NCBI GenBank assembly: GCA_049607205.1
Contig: JBMYWH010000001.1
Span: 1-64,000, forward strand
Direction of reading: 5' to 3'
DNA from: JBELHR01 sp049607205
GTDB taxonomy: Bacteria; Bacteroidota; Bacteroidia; Flavobacteriales; Flavobacteriaceae
DNA length: 64,000 bases
The notes under the pieces were generated by a model that worked only from the letters and a program-made list of their open reading frames with translations, had not been told where the DNA came from and did no database searches. Position 1 is the stretch's first letter; each line of letters begins with the position of its first letter. Below, piece by piece: positions 16,681 to 24,259 of the stretch. The position numbers and the translations under genes were made by a program.

Positions 16681-19065
16681 TTAGAAATTAAAATTAACTC
16701 CTAGTAAGAAATTAAATTGTGCCTGTGGATAATATCCTGCTCCATCTAAGGTAACTACCTGTCCTGGATTAGACCAAGTATCATCATAGGTGTAATAGTA
16801 TCCATTAGAGACATAAGCTGTATTGAAGATATTGTTGAACATTGCAGAGAAGCCTATAGACTTAAAAACTTTCTTCGTTCTCATTTCATAAGAAGCAACT
16901 AAGTCATGAGTTAGATAAGCTGCTAACTTTGAGTTTTCGGAATCGATATTAGCCATATATTGTTCCCCTACATACTTGCTAAATAAAGAGATTTCCATAT
17001 TTGGTATAGGCATGTAAGCAATTTTATTTCCTACAACGATCTCTGGAGAAAAGGCAATATTCGTTTTACCCAATTCGTCTAATTCTCCATCGCGTTCAAA
17101 GACAAAATCTAGGTTCTTATTCGAGCTCAAAGCAAGGTTAGGTTGCAAATAGAACTGATTTCCAAGTCTAAGAAATACGTCGAACTCTAGTCCTAATCTA
17201 TAACTTTCACCCACGTTAGTTCTTATAGGATTCCCAACATCATCCAGTGCACCAGTCAAAACCAATTGATTTTGATAAGCCATATAATACATGTTGGTAT
17301 TCACTCTAAAGCCTTCTTTTTTCCATCTCCATCCAAATTCTAAATCATTTAAGGTTTCAGGTTCTGGACTTCCATTTTCAAAATCTGTTCGGTTTGGTTC
17401 ACGATTTGCTACAGCAAAAGAGGCATAAAGATTGTTGTAGGTGTTTATGTTATAAGTAAGTCCTACTTTTGGATTGAAAAATTGGTAATTCACATCAACG
17501 GCTCCATCAGCGACTCCATCTGTCTTATAATGTACAAACCTTCCTTGGAGATCTAAAAATCCTAGTAGTTTTTCCGAGAAAGCATAGCTAACCTTTGTAA
17601 ATATATTTCCATCGTTCTTGTCTCCATAATTGTCATAATAGCGATCAGAAGGACGCGTTTCACCAGAGTATTGTGCCCAAATCACATGACCGAAATGATC
17701 TCCTTTATACATACTATAAGCTCCTCCTAAAGTGAAGTCAACACGTTCGCTTTTGTAGTTTACTGAAGAGGTAAATCCATAATAATGATTGTCCAACCAT
17801 TTTTGATTGATCAAATCAGCTTCTTCAACTAAGTTTCCATCAACTTCAATAGGACTTAAACCGTAATCTGGGTAATATGCATCATCTTTATAACTTTCAT
17901 AATATCCTCGACCATAGGTATAGTGTAAAGCAAAATTACTGGTCCAATTGTTATTATAAGTTTGTGTCCAAAGCAGTTGGTAATGATCCTGTTTGTAATT
18001 ATCCGTTTGATTGTCGTAAAATTGAGTTTCTCCATTGGCATCTGTATACATTCCTGCAGGGTTAAACCTTCTATCAGTATCTAGAGTTTCTTGATCAATC
18101 CCATACCAAGCTTGGTAGGTTTTCTCTGCACCTCCAAAGGTGATTAACTTCAATAAAGTATTTTTTTCACTATACGAAGCTTGTAAAAAATAAGACCTTA
18201 AATCTGAGCTAGCACGATCAATATATCCATCTGAATCAATTTTAGATATTCTTCCTGCTAATTCAAAATTTTCGTTGAGTCGTCCTGTTGAGAATTTTGC
18301 AGTTTCTTTAAAAGTATTAAATGATCCTGCAGAAAAACTTAAGGATCCATAAGCCTCTTCAGAAAACGCATCGGTAAGTAGATTCAAAGAAGCACCGAAG
18401 GCACCTGCACCATTAGTAGAAGTCCCTACACCTCTTTGTAATTGTAAACTTTCTGTGGATGAGGCGAAGTCTGGCAAGTTTACCCAGAAAGTACCCATGG
18501 ATTCAGAATCGTTATAGGCAATACCATTAATGGTTACGTTTACACGAGTAGCATCCGTTCCACGAACTCTAATACCGGTATATCCGATTCCAGCACCTGC
18601 ATCCGAAGTTGTCACCACGGCAGGCATATAATTCATAAGTACAGGAATATCTTGACCCAAGTTTCGTTCAGAAATTTCTTTCTTGTTTAAAGAAGAGTGG
18701 GTAACAGGTGCGTTTGCCTGAACCCTTACTGCTGAGACAATTACTTCATCGAGGATGTAATTGTCTTTCTCTAGAACAATTTCTAAAAGAGACTCTTCAC
18801 TGAAATTAATTTGTTTTTCGTAGGTTTTGTATCCTACATAAGAGCAAATTAAAGTATAAGCTTGTCCCTTGTTCACCTTCATGGTGAATCTTCCTTCAAA
18901 ATCTGTAGTGAATCCTCTGGATGTTTCTTTGAGGATAATAGTAGCTCCAGGCAATTCCATACCCTGGTTGTCCACCACAGTTCCACTGACTAAAATTTTG
19001 TTTTGAGCATTGAGGCTTGTAAATGCAAATAGCATTAAGCCAATAAATAAAGTTATAGGTTTCAT
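16681..19065 (-). CDS. TonB-dependent outer-membrane receptor, probable thiamine receptor
   Basis: The protein has 794 residues. A signal peptide (1-20) is followed by a carboxypeptidase-regulatory-like beta domain (about 24-108, VSGTVVDNQGMELPGATIILKE), a TonB plug (about 115-230, with SAVRVQANAPVT and IRVRGTDATRVNVTINGI) and a 22-strand barrel type C-terminus ending in aromatic FNFLLGVNFNF. It imports a substrate across the outer membrane using TonB energy. The substrate is indicated by the TPP riboswitch that begins its transcript and by the adjacent PnuC-family gene: in Bacteroides a TPP-regulated receptor (OMthi) with PnuT takes up thiamine. It is transcribed from its own promoter upstream of the riboswitch. 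Receptor identity is certain; thiamine specificity is a good inference. Confidence 0.88.
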   Translation of the reverse strand: MKPITLFIGLMLFAFTSLNAQNKILVSGTVVDNQGMELPGATIILKETSRGFTTDFEGRFTMKVNKGQAYTLICSYVGYKTYEKQINFSEESLLEIVLEKDNYILDEVIVSAVRVQANAPVTHSSLNKKEISERNLGQDIPVLMNYMPAVVTTSDAGAGIGYTGIRVRGTDATRVNVTINGIAYNDSESMGTFWVNLPDFASSTESLQLQRGVGTSTNGAGAFGASLNLLTDAFSEEAYGSLSFSAGSFNTFKETAKFSTGRLNENFELAGRISKIDSDGYIDRASSDLRSYFLQASYSEKNTLLKLITFGGAEKTYQAWYGIDQETLDTDRRFNPAGMYTDANGETQFYDNQTDNYKQDHYQLLWTQTYNNNWTSNFALHYTYGRGYYESYKDDAYYPDYGLSPIEVDGNLVEEADLINQKWLDNHYYGFTSSVNYKSERVDFTLGGAYSMYKGDHFGHVIWAQYSGETRPSDRYYDNYGDKNDGNIFTKVSYAFSEKLLGFLDLQGRFVHYKTDGVADGAVDVNYQFFNPKVGLTYNINTYNNLYASFAVANREPNRTDFENGSPEPETLNDLEFGWRWKKEGFRVNTNMYYMAYQNQLVLTGALDDVGNPIRTNVGESYRLGLEFDVFLRLGNQFYLQPNLALSSNKNLDFVFERDGELDELGKTNIAFSPEIVVGNKIAYMPIPNMEISLFSKYVGEQYMANIDSENSKLAAYLTHDLVASYEMRTKKVFKSIGFSAMFNNIFNTAYVSNGYYYTYDDTWSNPGQVVTLDGAGYYPQAQFNFLLGVNFNF

Positions 19066-19130
19066 TAAATGAATTAATAAAACGAATAAAAGAGGCCATT
19101 ATCCGCAAGTTGATATACGTTTATGACATT

Positions 19131-19216
19131 TTTTTCCTTTCCCTTGGCAGCATTATCCGCCCAGGTTCTTTGGGTATAATCTCAGCCTGATTAGATCAAG
19201 CACCCCTTTTTGAGAT
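19131..19216 (-). promoter_or_regulatory. TPP riboswitch (THI element)
   Basis: Reading the minus strand, the conserved blocks occur in order: GGGGTGC, then GGCTGAGATTATACCC (pyrimidine-binding arm), then GAACCTGGGCGGATAATGC (pyrophosphate-binding arm), then AAGGGAAAGG. This is the THI-box consensus order and spacing. The flanking P1 helix is weak by eye. About 65 bases separate the aptamer from the receptor start codon at 19065. No terminator with a T-run is visible in that interval, so control is probably at translation initiation. The element sits inside the pnuT-receptor gap and controls only the downstream receptor gene. Confidence 0.92.
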
Positions 19217-19220
19217 GCTG

Positions 19221-19228
19221 CAAATATA
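19221..19228 (-). promoter_or_regulatory. -7 box of the riboswitch-receptor transcript
   Basis: On the minus strand this is TATATTTG, a full match to TAnnTTTG. Transcription would start near 19215, exactly at the beginning of the aptamer, which supports both calls. Confidence 0.7.
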
Positions 19229-19245
19229 TAAATTTGTTAAAACTA

Positions 19246-19860
19246 TTAAGAGACTCTTAGGTTTTTTTTCCACTCATACCATCCTTGAATGGCAAGTATC
19301 AAAAATATCAAGTATTGCAAACTTGTGAAGCCTAATCCTTTAACTAGATATAGTGGTATCGAAATACTGTTAGCAACAATCCATAATAACCAATGTTCTA
19401 TCTTTTTATTAGCCATTAACCACATTGCTGCAAAAAACACTCCGGTAGTTACCGTATCGGCATAGTCGGTAAAACGGTCGAATCGGTCGTAATATTTGTA
19501 TACAGTAACCACTAAGATCGCCGTTGAAAGAAAAATTAGTCCCGACTTAAACCAATCTTTTTTACTGGCATGAGTTACATGTAATTCTTCGGAAGTATTA
19601 GGATTGGCCCAGAGGTACCAACCGTAAATACTCATCAAGGTATAATAGATATTGATGATAAAATCACCATAGAGTTGGAATACCCAACAAACATAGACAT
19701 AGATACTGGTAGAAATGATTCCAGTGGGGAATACTGCGATTTTCTCCTTTTTAGCATAAATGACACTTGCTATCCCAAAAACCGTAGCAACAAGTTCTAG
19801 AAGAATATCTTGAAGACTTGATTGTGAATAAGGTTCTAAGAGGTAATTAATGATTTCCAT
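19246..19860 (-). CDS. pnuT: PnuC-family transporter, probable thiamine permease PnuT
   Basis: This 204-residue membrane protein has about seven hydrophobic helices and PnuC-type aromatic signatures (YTLMSIYGWYLW; IEHWLLWIVANSISIPLYLVKG; LQYLIFLILAIQGWYEWKK). PnuC proteins transport vitamin precursors by facilitated diffusion, and the PnuT branch carries thiamine. The neighbouring TPP-controlled receptor favours thiamine over nicotinamide riboside; no NadR-like gene is present. I place the start at the ATG at 19860. An in-frame TTG 30 bases upstream would add residues buried in the preceding gene and is unlikely. The start overlaps the end of the preceding synthase gene by 14 bases, so it is translationally coupled to it. 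It lies upstream of the riboswitch and is not controlled by it in cis. Confidence 0.8.
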   Translation of the reverse strand: MEIINYLLEPYSQSSLQDILLELVATVFGIASVIYAKKEKIAVFPTGIISTSIYVYVCWVFQLYGDFIINIYYTLMSIYGWYLWANPNTSEELHVTHASKKDWFKSGLIFLSTAILVVTVYKYYDRFDRFTDYADTVTTGVFFAAMWLMANKKIEHWLLWIVANSISIPLYLVKGLGFTSLQYLIFLILAIQGWYEWKKNLRVS

Positions 19861-20584
19861 ATACTTGATTTGATAGTGTGGATGCTTCAAAAAAATGAGG
19901 GTCTTCTTCGAAGGCTGTTCCTACAACCACCAAATTAGCCCCTGCATCAAAAGCCTTATTGATTTGATCCATATTTCTAAGACCTCCTCCAACAATTAAA
20001 GGATGGTTGAGTACTTTACGGATTTCTGAAATAGTGTTTGTAGCAATAGGATTTTCAGCCCCAGAACCAGCTTCTAAATAAGTCAGTTGTTTACCCATAT
20101 ATTGTCCAGCGAGGCAAGTGTTTTTAATTCTGTCTAGGTCTTCTGCTTGTATTGGATTCGTTTGACTTACTCTCAGTGTTGAACTTAGATTTCCTCCATC
20201 GACAAGGATATAAGAGGTAGGAATGACTTCTAGGTTCATTGTTTGCAACAGAGGAGCCGCCTTAATATGTTGTCCATTTAAATATTCTGGATTTGTTCCT
20301 GAGAGCAGGCTTAAGAAGAGTAAAGCGTCAGCTTCATCAGTGAGCTGATTAATATTTCCAGGGAATAAAATTATAGGTAATGAACAAAATGTTTTTATCT
20401 TTCTAACGATCTTATGGGTTATCTCATTTTGAACCATAGAGCCTCCTACAAAAATAAATGAAGCAGGTGATGCATCAATCTTAGAGCAAAGTTTAGGAAG
20501 ATGATCTATATTCAACTTATCAGGATCCAACAGTATTGCAATACTTCTTGATTTATTGACGATATGCTCTAAAATAGTATTCAT
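19847..20584 (-). CDS. Geranylgeranylglyceryl/heptaprenylglyceryl phosphate synthase family protein
   Basis: This 245-residue TIM-barrel protein has the GGGPS/PcrB signatures: ILLDPDKL at 17-24, FVGGSMV, PIILFPGN with the following NQLTDEADALLFLSLLSG, LEAGSGAENPI, and LIVGGGLRNMDQI with a phosphate-binding end VVVGTAFEE. The family joins a polyprenyl diphosphate to sn-glycerol-1-phosphate, the first step of archaeal ether lipids. Group II enzymes occur in Bacteroidota, where the product's role is unclear. It is linked by a one-base TAATG overlap to the phosphopantetheinyl transferase gene upstream and overlaps pnuT downstream. Confidence 0.88.
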   Translation of the reverse strand: MNTILEHIVNKSRSIAILLDPDKLNIDHLPKLCSKIDASPASFIFVGGSMVQNEITHKIVRKIKTFCSLPIILFPGNINQLTDEADALLFLSLLSGTNPEYLNGQHIKAAPLLQTMNLEVIPTSYILVDGGNLSSTLRVSQTNPIQAEDLDRIKNTCLAGQYMGKQLTYLEAGSGAENPIATNTISEIRKVLNHPLIVGGGLRNMDQINKAFDAGANLVVVGTAFEEDPHFFEASTLSNQVYGNH

Positions 20585-21207
20585 TAGTTCTGAATAGCGT
20601 AAGCTAAAGTATAAGTAGTTAAATCTAAAAAGTGAACCTCATAGGACTCTTCAAGAGAATCTTTGATGAGTCTTGCAGAGGTTGTGTTTTTATCCAATGG
20701 AACATTCGTGACAAACAGATGATCTTTAAATAAAATTTGACCTCCTATATGGGTTTTGAACAAAGATTCTTTTGCAGCCCAAATCCTAGTTAGTTCTCTA
20801 ATTTGAGATTCTTGCTCTGTGCATTCTAGTGATTCTGTGCCAATGAATCTAGAAGCTATTTTTTTAATTTTATCTCGATTTTTCTCAATGTCAATTCCCA
20901 CTATTTTATCAGAAATGATAAGTGTTGCATATTCAAAAGAATGACTGATACTTATGTGTTTTTTATCTGAAAGCAAGGGCTTGCCTAAAGGCGTGTAACT
21001 CAAATCACGATCAGTATACCCTGCTATTTTTAAGAGCTGCCTAACGGCCAAAAAACCTTTTTGGTGTGCCAAACTCTTCATAGAATTTAATCGTAATTGG
21101 CTTTTTTTATTTAAATGGATGTCAGATAATTCCTCTAGAGTTTCTTCTATCTTCCAGAGCCATATATTACCATTTTTACCAAGGTCTATAGTTTTAACTA
21201 ATGGCAT
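20584..21207 (-). CDS. 4'-phosphopantetheinyl transferase superfamily protein
   Basis: This 207-residue protein transfers phosphopantetheine from CoA to a carrier-protein serine. Motifs are VGIDIEKNRD with metal ligands D106 and E108, WAAKESLFK with E147 and K146 (catalytic), and the upstream GKPLL..HISISHSF. It is of the Sfp/EntD type rather than the short AcpS type and probably serves fatty-acid ACP or a lipid/secondary pathway. It is first in an overlapping minus-strand trio with the GGGP synthase and pnuT genes. No carrier-protein gene is nearby. Confidence 0.88.
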   Translation of the reverse strand: MPLVKTIDLGKNGNIWLWKIEETLEELSDIHLNKKSQLRLNSMKSLAHQKGFLAVRQLLKIAGYTDRDLSYTPLGKPLLSDKKHISISHSFEYATLIISDKIVGIDIEKNRDKIKKIASRFIGTESLECTEQESQIRELTRIWAAKESLFKTHIGGQILFKDHLFVTNVPLDKNTTSARLIKDSLEESYEVHFLDLTTYTLAYAIQN

Positions 21208-21219
21208 GAATTATAAAGG

Positions 21220-21235
21220 TATTTTTGTATTTTTG
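21220..21235 (+). promoter_or_regulatory. Two abutting -7 boxes upstream of ahcY
   Basis: TATTTTTG occurs twice head to tail with no gap (21220-21227 and 21228-21235), each a full match to TAnnTTTG. The ahcY ATG is at 21273. Two start sites eight bases apart are possible. Confidence 0.6.
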
Positions 21236-21272
21236 CTGCTTTAATCGTTGAATCGAAACAAATTTAAGAAAT

Positions 21273-22589
21273 ATGAGTACAGTAGCACCTACTTACACGA
21301 AATTTAAAGTAAAAGATATCAATCTAGCGGATTGGGGTCGTAAAGAAATTACATTAGCAGAGGCTGAAATGCCAGGTTTAATGAGTTTAAGAGAAGAATA
21401 CAAGGATGAACAACCTTTGAAAGGTGCGCGTATTGCTGGATGTTTGCATATGACAATTCAAACAGCTGTACTTATTGAGACTTTGGTAGCCTTAGGAGCT
21501 GAAGTAACTTGGTCTTCTTGTAATATTTTCTCTACCCAGGACCATGCGGCTGCGGCTATTGCGGATGCAGGTGTTTCTGTTTATGCATGGAAAGGACTAT
21601 CAGATGAGGAATTTGATTGGTGTATCGAGCAAACCTTATTTTTCGGAGAAGATCGCAAACCATTAAATTTAATTTTAGATGATGGTGGAGATTTAACAAA
21701 TATGGTTCTTGACCGTTACCCGGAATTAGCACCAAACGTAAAGGGATTGTCAGAAGAAACTACAACAGGAGTTCACAGATTATATGATAGAATGAAGGCT
21801 GGAACACTTCCTATGCCTGCAATCAATGTGAATGATTCAGTTACTAAATCTAAGTTTGATAACAAGTACGGATGTCGCGAAAGTGCTGTAGATGCAATTA
21901 GAAGAGCTACTGATTTAATGCTTGGTGGTAAAGTGGTTGTCGTTGCTGGTTATGGAGATGTTGGAAAGGGAACAGCTGCTTCTTTTAAAGGAACTGGAGC
22001 GAGAGTTATCGTAACTGAAATTGATCCAATTTGTGCTTTACAAGCTGCGATGGATGGTTTCGAAGTTAGAAAAATGGATAATGTTGTTTCTAAGGCAGAT
22101 ATCGTTATTACAACTACAGGGAATAAGGATATAGTTAAAGGACGTCATTTTAAGATGTTAAAAGATAATTCTTTGGTATGTAACATTGGTCATTTCGATA
22201 ATGAACTAGATATGGCATGGTTGAATGAAAACTATGGTGATACAAAAGTTGAAATCAAACCTCAAGTTGATCAGTATACAATTGATGGAAAGAAATTCAT
22301 CATTTTAGCAGAAGGAAGATTGGTTAATTTAGGATGTGCTACAGGGCATCCAAGTTTTGTAATGTCTAATTCATTTACAAATCAAACACTTGCTCAAATT
22401 GAACTTTGGAAAAACTCGGATCAATACAAGAATGAGGTATATATGTTGCCTAAGCATTTGGATGAAAAAGTAGCGAGACTTCACTTGGCAAAAATTGGAG
22501 TTGAACTAGATGAATTATCAGAAGATCAAGCAGATTATATAGGGGTAAAGGTTGAAGGACCGTTCAAGCCTGAATACTACAGATATTAA
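21273..22589 (+). CDS. ahcY: Adenosylhomocysteinase
   Basis: This 438-residue enzyme hydrolyses S-adenosylhomocysteine to adenosine and homocysteine in the methyl cycle, using bound NAD. Motifs include SSCNIFSTQDHAAAAI, EETTTGVHRLY, the NAD-binding GYGDVGKGTA and the C-terminal SNSFTNQTLAQIELW. The protein ends KPEYYRY as usual for the family. It is monocistronic: it has its own tandem promoter and a terminator that overlaps the end of the converging comM gene. Length and motifs are complete. Confidence 0.97.
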   Translation: MSTVAPTYTKFKVKDINLADWGRKEITLAEAEMPGLMSLREEYKDEQPLKGARIAGCLHMTIQTAVLIETLVALGAEVTWSSCNIFSTQDHAAAAIADAGVSVYAWKGLSDEEFDWCIEQTLFFGEDRKPLNLILDDGGDLTNMVLDRYPELAPNVKGLSEETTTGVHRLYDRMKAGTLPMPAINVNDSVTKSKFDNKYGCRESAVDAIRRATDLMLGGKVVVVAGYGDVGKGTAASFKGTGARVIVTEIDPICALQAAMDGFEVRKMDNVVSKADIVITTTGNKDIVKGRHFKMLKDNSLVCNIGHFDNELDMAWLNENYGDTKVEIKPQVDQYTIDGKKFIILAEGRLVNLGCATGHPSFVMSNSFTNQTLAQIELWKNSDQYKNEVYMLPKHLDEKVARLHLAKIGVELDELSEDQADYIGVKVEGPFKPEYYRY

Positions 22590-22609
22590 TCTGTTTAAAA
22601 TTATTAGAG

Positions 22610-22642
22610 AAGCCTAAACTAAAATAGTTTAGGCTTTTTTTT
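22610..22642 (+). terminator. Intrinsic terminator of ahcY
   Basis: A perfect 12-bp stem (AAGCCTAAACTA with TAGTTTAGGCTT) with a three-base loop is followed by eight Ts in total. The final codons and stop of the minus-strand comM gene lie inside it. Confidence 0.88.
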
Positions 22643-24083
22643 GTGACCTAGGGCAAAGAGCGGCGGCTTCTAAAATATGTTCTTTACTCACTTTTGATTC
22701 TAGATCGAGATCTGCTATGCTGCGAGCTACTCTCAAAATCTTATGAATTGCCCGAGGACTATAATCCAGTTTTTCTTTTAGTTTATTTAGCATTTGCTCG
22801 GAATCTTTATTTAATAGACACCATTGTTTGAGATTGCCATAGGGTATTCTAGAATTATACTTATAAGAGCTCTGCTGATAACGTTTGTTTTGAATGTTTC
22901 TAGCCTTGAGAACATTTTTACTCATATCCCTAGTATTTAAGCTCGGGTCTGATTGAGTATTTTTAGGGTTTTTGTTAAGACTCAGCATCATATCAATTCT
23001 ATCTTCAATAGCACTTGAAAACCCTTTTGTAGCATTCTGTTTCGGATTAAAACAACCTATGAGTTGAAAATCACAGGGGAATATCGTTTTTTTCTGAAGA
23101 CGATCTATGTGAATGAGTTGATGCTCTAGAGGTTCTCTCAAAGATTCTATTTGCTTTTTAGGAAATTCATTAAATTCATCGAGAAATAAAACCCCGTGAT
23201 GGGCTAGACTTATTTCTCCAGGTATAGGATTATTTCCTCCACCTATTAGTGCAGATGCGCTTATTAAATGATGTGGATTTCTAATTGGTGCTCGGGTTTT
23301 GAGTCCTTGATTTGGGTCTAGAAGCCCCATGATACTGTATATTGATGAAACTTCCATGGACTCTGTTTTACTCAAAGGAGGAAGTATACCTGGATATGAT
23401 TTAATCAAAAGACTCTTACCTATGCCAGGAGGACCAGAAAACAAAATATTATGCCTTCCTACAGCAGCGATCATTAGAGCCCTTTTTGCCTGTTGCATAC
23501 CTTGAATTTCATTGAAATCAGCATGATTGTTACCATTAGGGGAAGTTTTTGAAAAGGAGTAAGACGGAACCTCAAGACGGCCTCTGGTAATATCAATAAA
23601 TTCTCGAATGGAATTAATTCCTATATATTTCAGACCCACTACATGAGATGCTTCCACAAGATTTGACTTAGGGAGAATAATACCTTTATATCCTTTTTTA
23701 ACAGCTTCAATCGCAATGCTCAACACCCCTTGTATTGGTTTGAGTGTCCCGTCTAAAGATAGCTCCCCTAAAATCAAGTAATCCTTATAGGCTTTTAGAT
23801 TCAATTTTTCATGTGCAGCAAGCACTCCTAAGGCTATGGCGAGATCTAGTTGACTTCCTTTCTTTGTAATATTTACTGGTGCAAAATTGATGGTTATTTT
23901 ACGTCCAGGAAACTTCTGTCCGCTGTTTTTAAGTGCAGAAATAATGCGATAAATACTCTCTTTAATACCTGAACTAACCCCTCCAACAATTTTAAGTCCA
24001 ATTCCGATTTGAAGATCTATTTCTACCTGAATTATTTGTGGAATTACACCATCTATACTACAGCCCCATACTTTTTCTAACAT
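22629..24083 (-). CDS. comM: YifB/ComM-family AAA+ ATPase (Mg-chelatase-like)
   Basis: The protein has 484 residues. The N-terminal part (1-165) is a Lon-protease-like ChlI domain with GLKIVGGVSSGIKES and SQLDLAIALGVLAAH; the AAA+ domain has Walker A GPPGIGKS at 217-224 and Walker B GVLFLDEFNEF, and the C-terminal Mg_chelatase_C domain has LDYSPRAIHKILRVARSIADL. In naturally transformable bacteria ComM is a hexameric helicase that promotes branch migration during integration of donor DNA. Its C-terminus is read through the ahcY terminator. A hairpin at 24086-24103 lies immediately upstream of the start codon. It appears monocistronic. Confidence 0.92.
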   Translation of the reverse strand: MLEKVWGCSIDGVIPQIIQVEIDLQIGIGLKIVGGVSSGIKESIYRIISALKNSGQKFPGRKITINFAPVNITKKGSQLDLAIALGVLAAHEKLNLKAYKDYLILGELSLDGTLKPIQGVLSIAIEAVKKGYKGIILPKSNLVEASHVVGLKYIGINSIREFIDITRGRLEVPSYSFSKTSPNGNNHADFNEIQGMQQAKRALMIAAVGRHNILFSGPPGIGKSLLIKSYPGILPPLSKTESMEVSSIYSIMGLLDPNQGLKTRAPIRNPHHLISASALIGGGNNPIPGEISLAHHGVLFLDEFNEFPKKQIESLREPLEHQLIHIDRLQKKTIFPCDFQLIGCFNPKQNATKGFSSAIEDRIDMMLSLNKNPKNTQSDPSLNTRDMSKNVLKARNIQNKRYQQSSYKYNSRIPYGNLKQWCLLNKDSEQMLNKLKEKLDYSPRAIHKILRVARSIADLDLESKVSKEHILEAAALCPRSQKKA

Positions 24084-24085
24084 AA

Positions 24086-24103
24086 GTTCTTTTTAGAAAG
24101 AAC
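24086..24103 (-). promoter_or_regulatory. Hairpin directly upstream of the comM start
   Basis: GTTCTTT at 24086-24092 pairs with AAAGAAC at 24097-24103 around a four-base loop. It ends two bases before the ATG at 24083, where it could limit ribosome access. No T-run follows on the minus strand, so it is not a terminator. Confidence 0.4.
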
Positions 24104-24126
24104 GAATTTTTTTTATTGTTTAGTAT

Positions 24127-24165
24127 AAAAAAAGAGCCTCTATAAATGGTCTATTTATAGAGGCT
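24127..24165 (-). terminator. Intrinsic terminator of ppc
   Basis: AGCCTCTATAAAT at 24135-24147 pairs perfectly over 13 bp with 24153-24165, five-base loop. On the minus strand it is followed by TCTTTTTTT. It lies about 95 bases after the ppc stop. Confidence 0.8.
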
Positions 24166-24259
24166 TAGTAAAAGGGGATTTACTAGAGGTTATTAATGGA
24201 AGAATCCATTGTTGTTTAACCTTATAGTAAATATATAGCCATAATCGTGCCAAAAATAA

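Noticed and set aside
18896..19108. A 70-codon minus-strand ORF overlapping the start of the TonB receptor gene
   Set aside because: It lies in another frame of the receptor, lacks any motif, and its start falls in the riboswitch platform; treated as a shadow.
24195..24210. Small hairpin AATGGA/TCCATT in the ppc 3' region
   Set aside because: Only 6 bp and no T-run; the stronger terminator is at 24127-24165.
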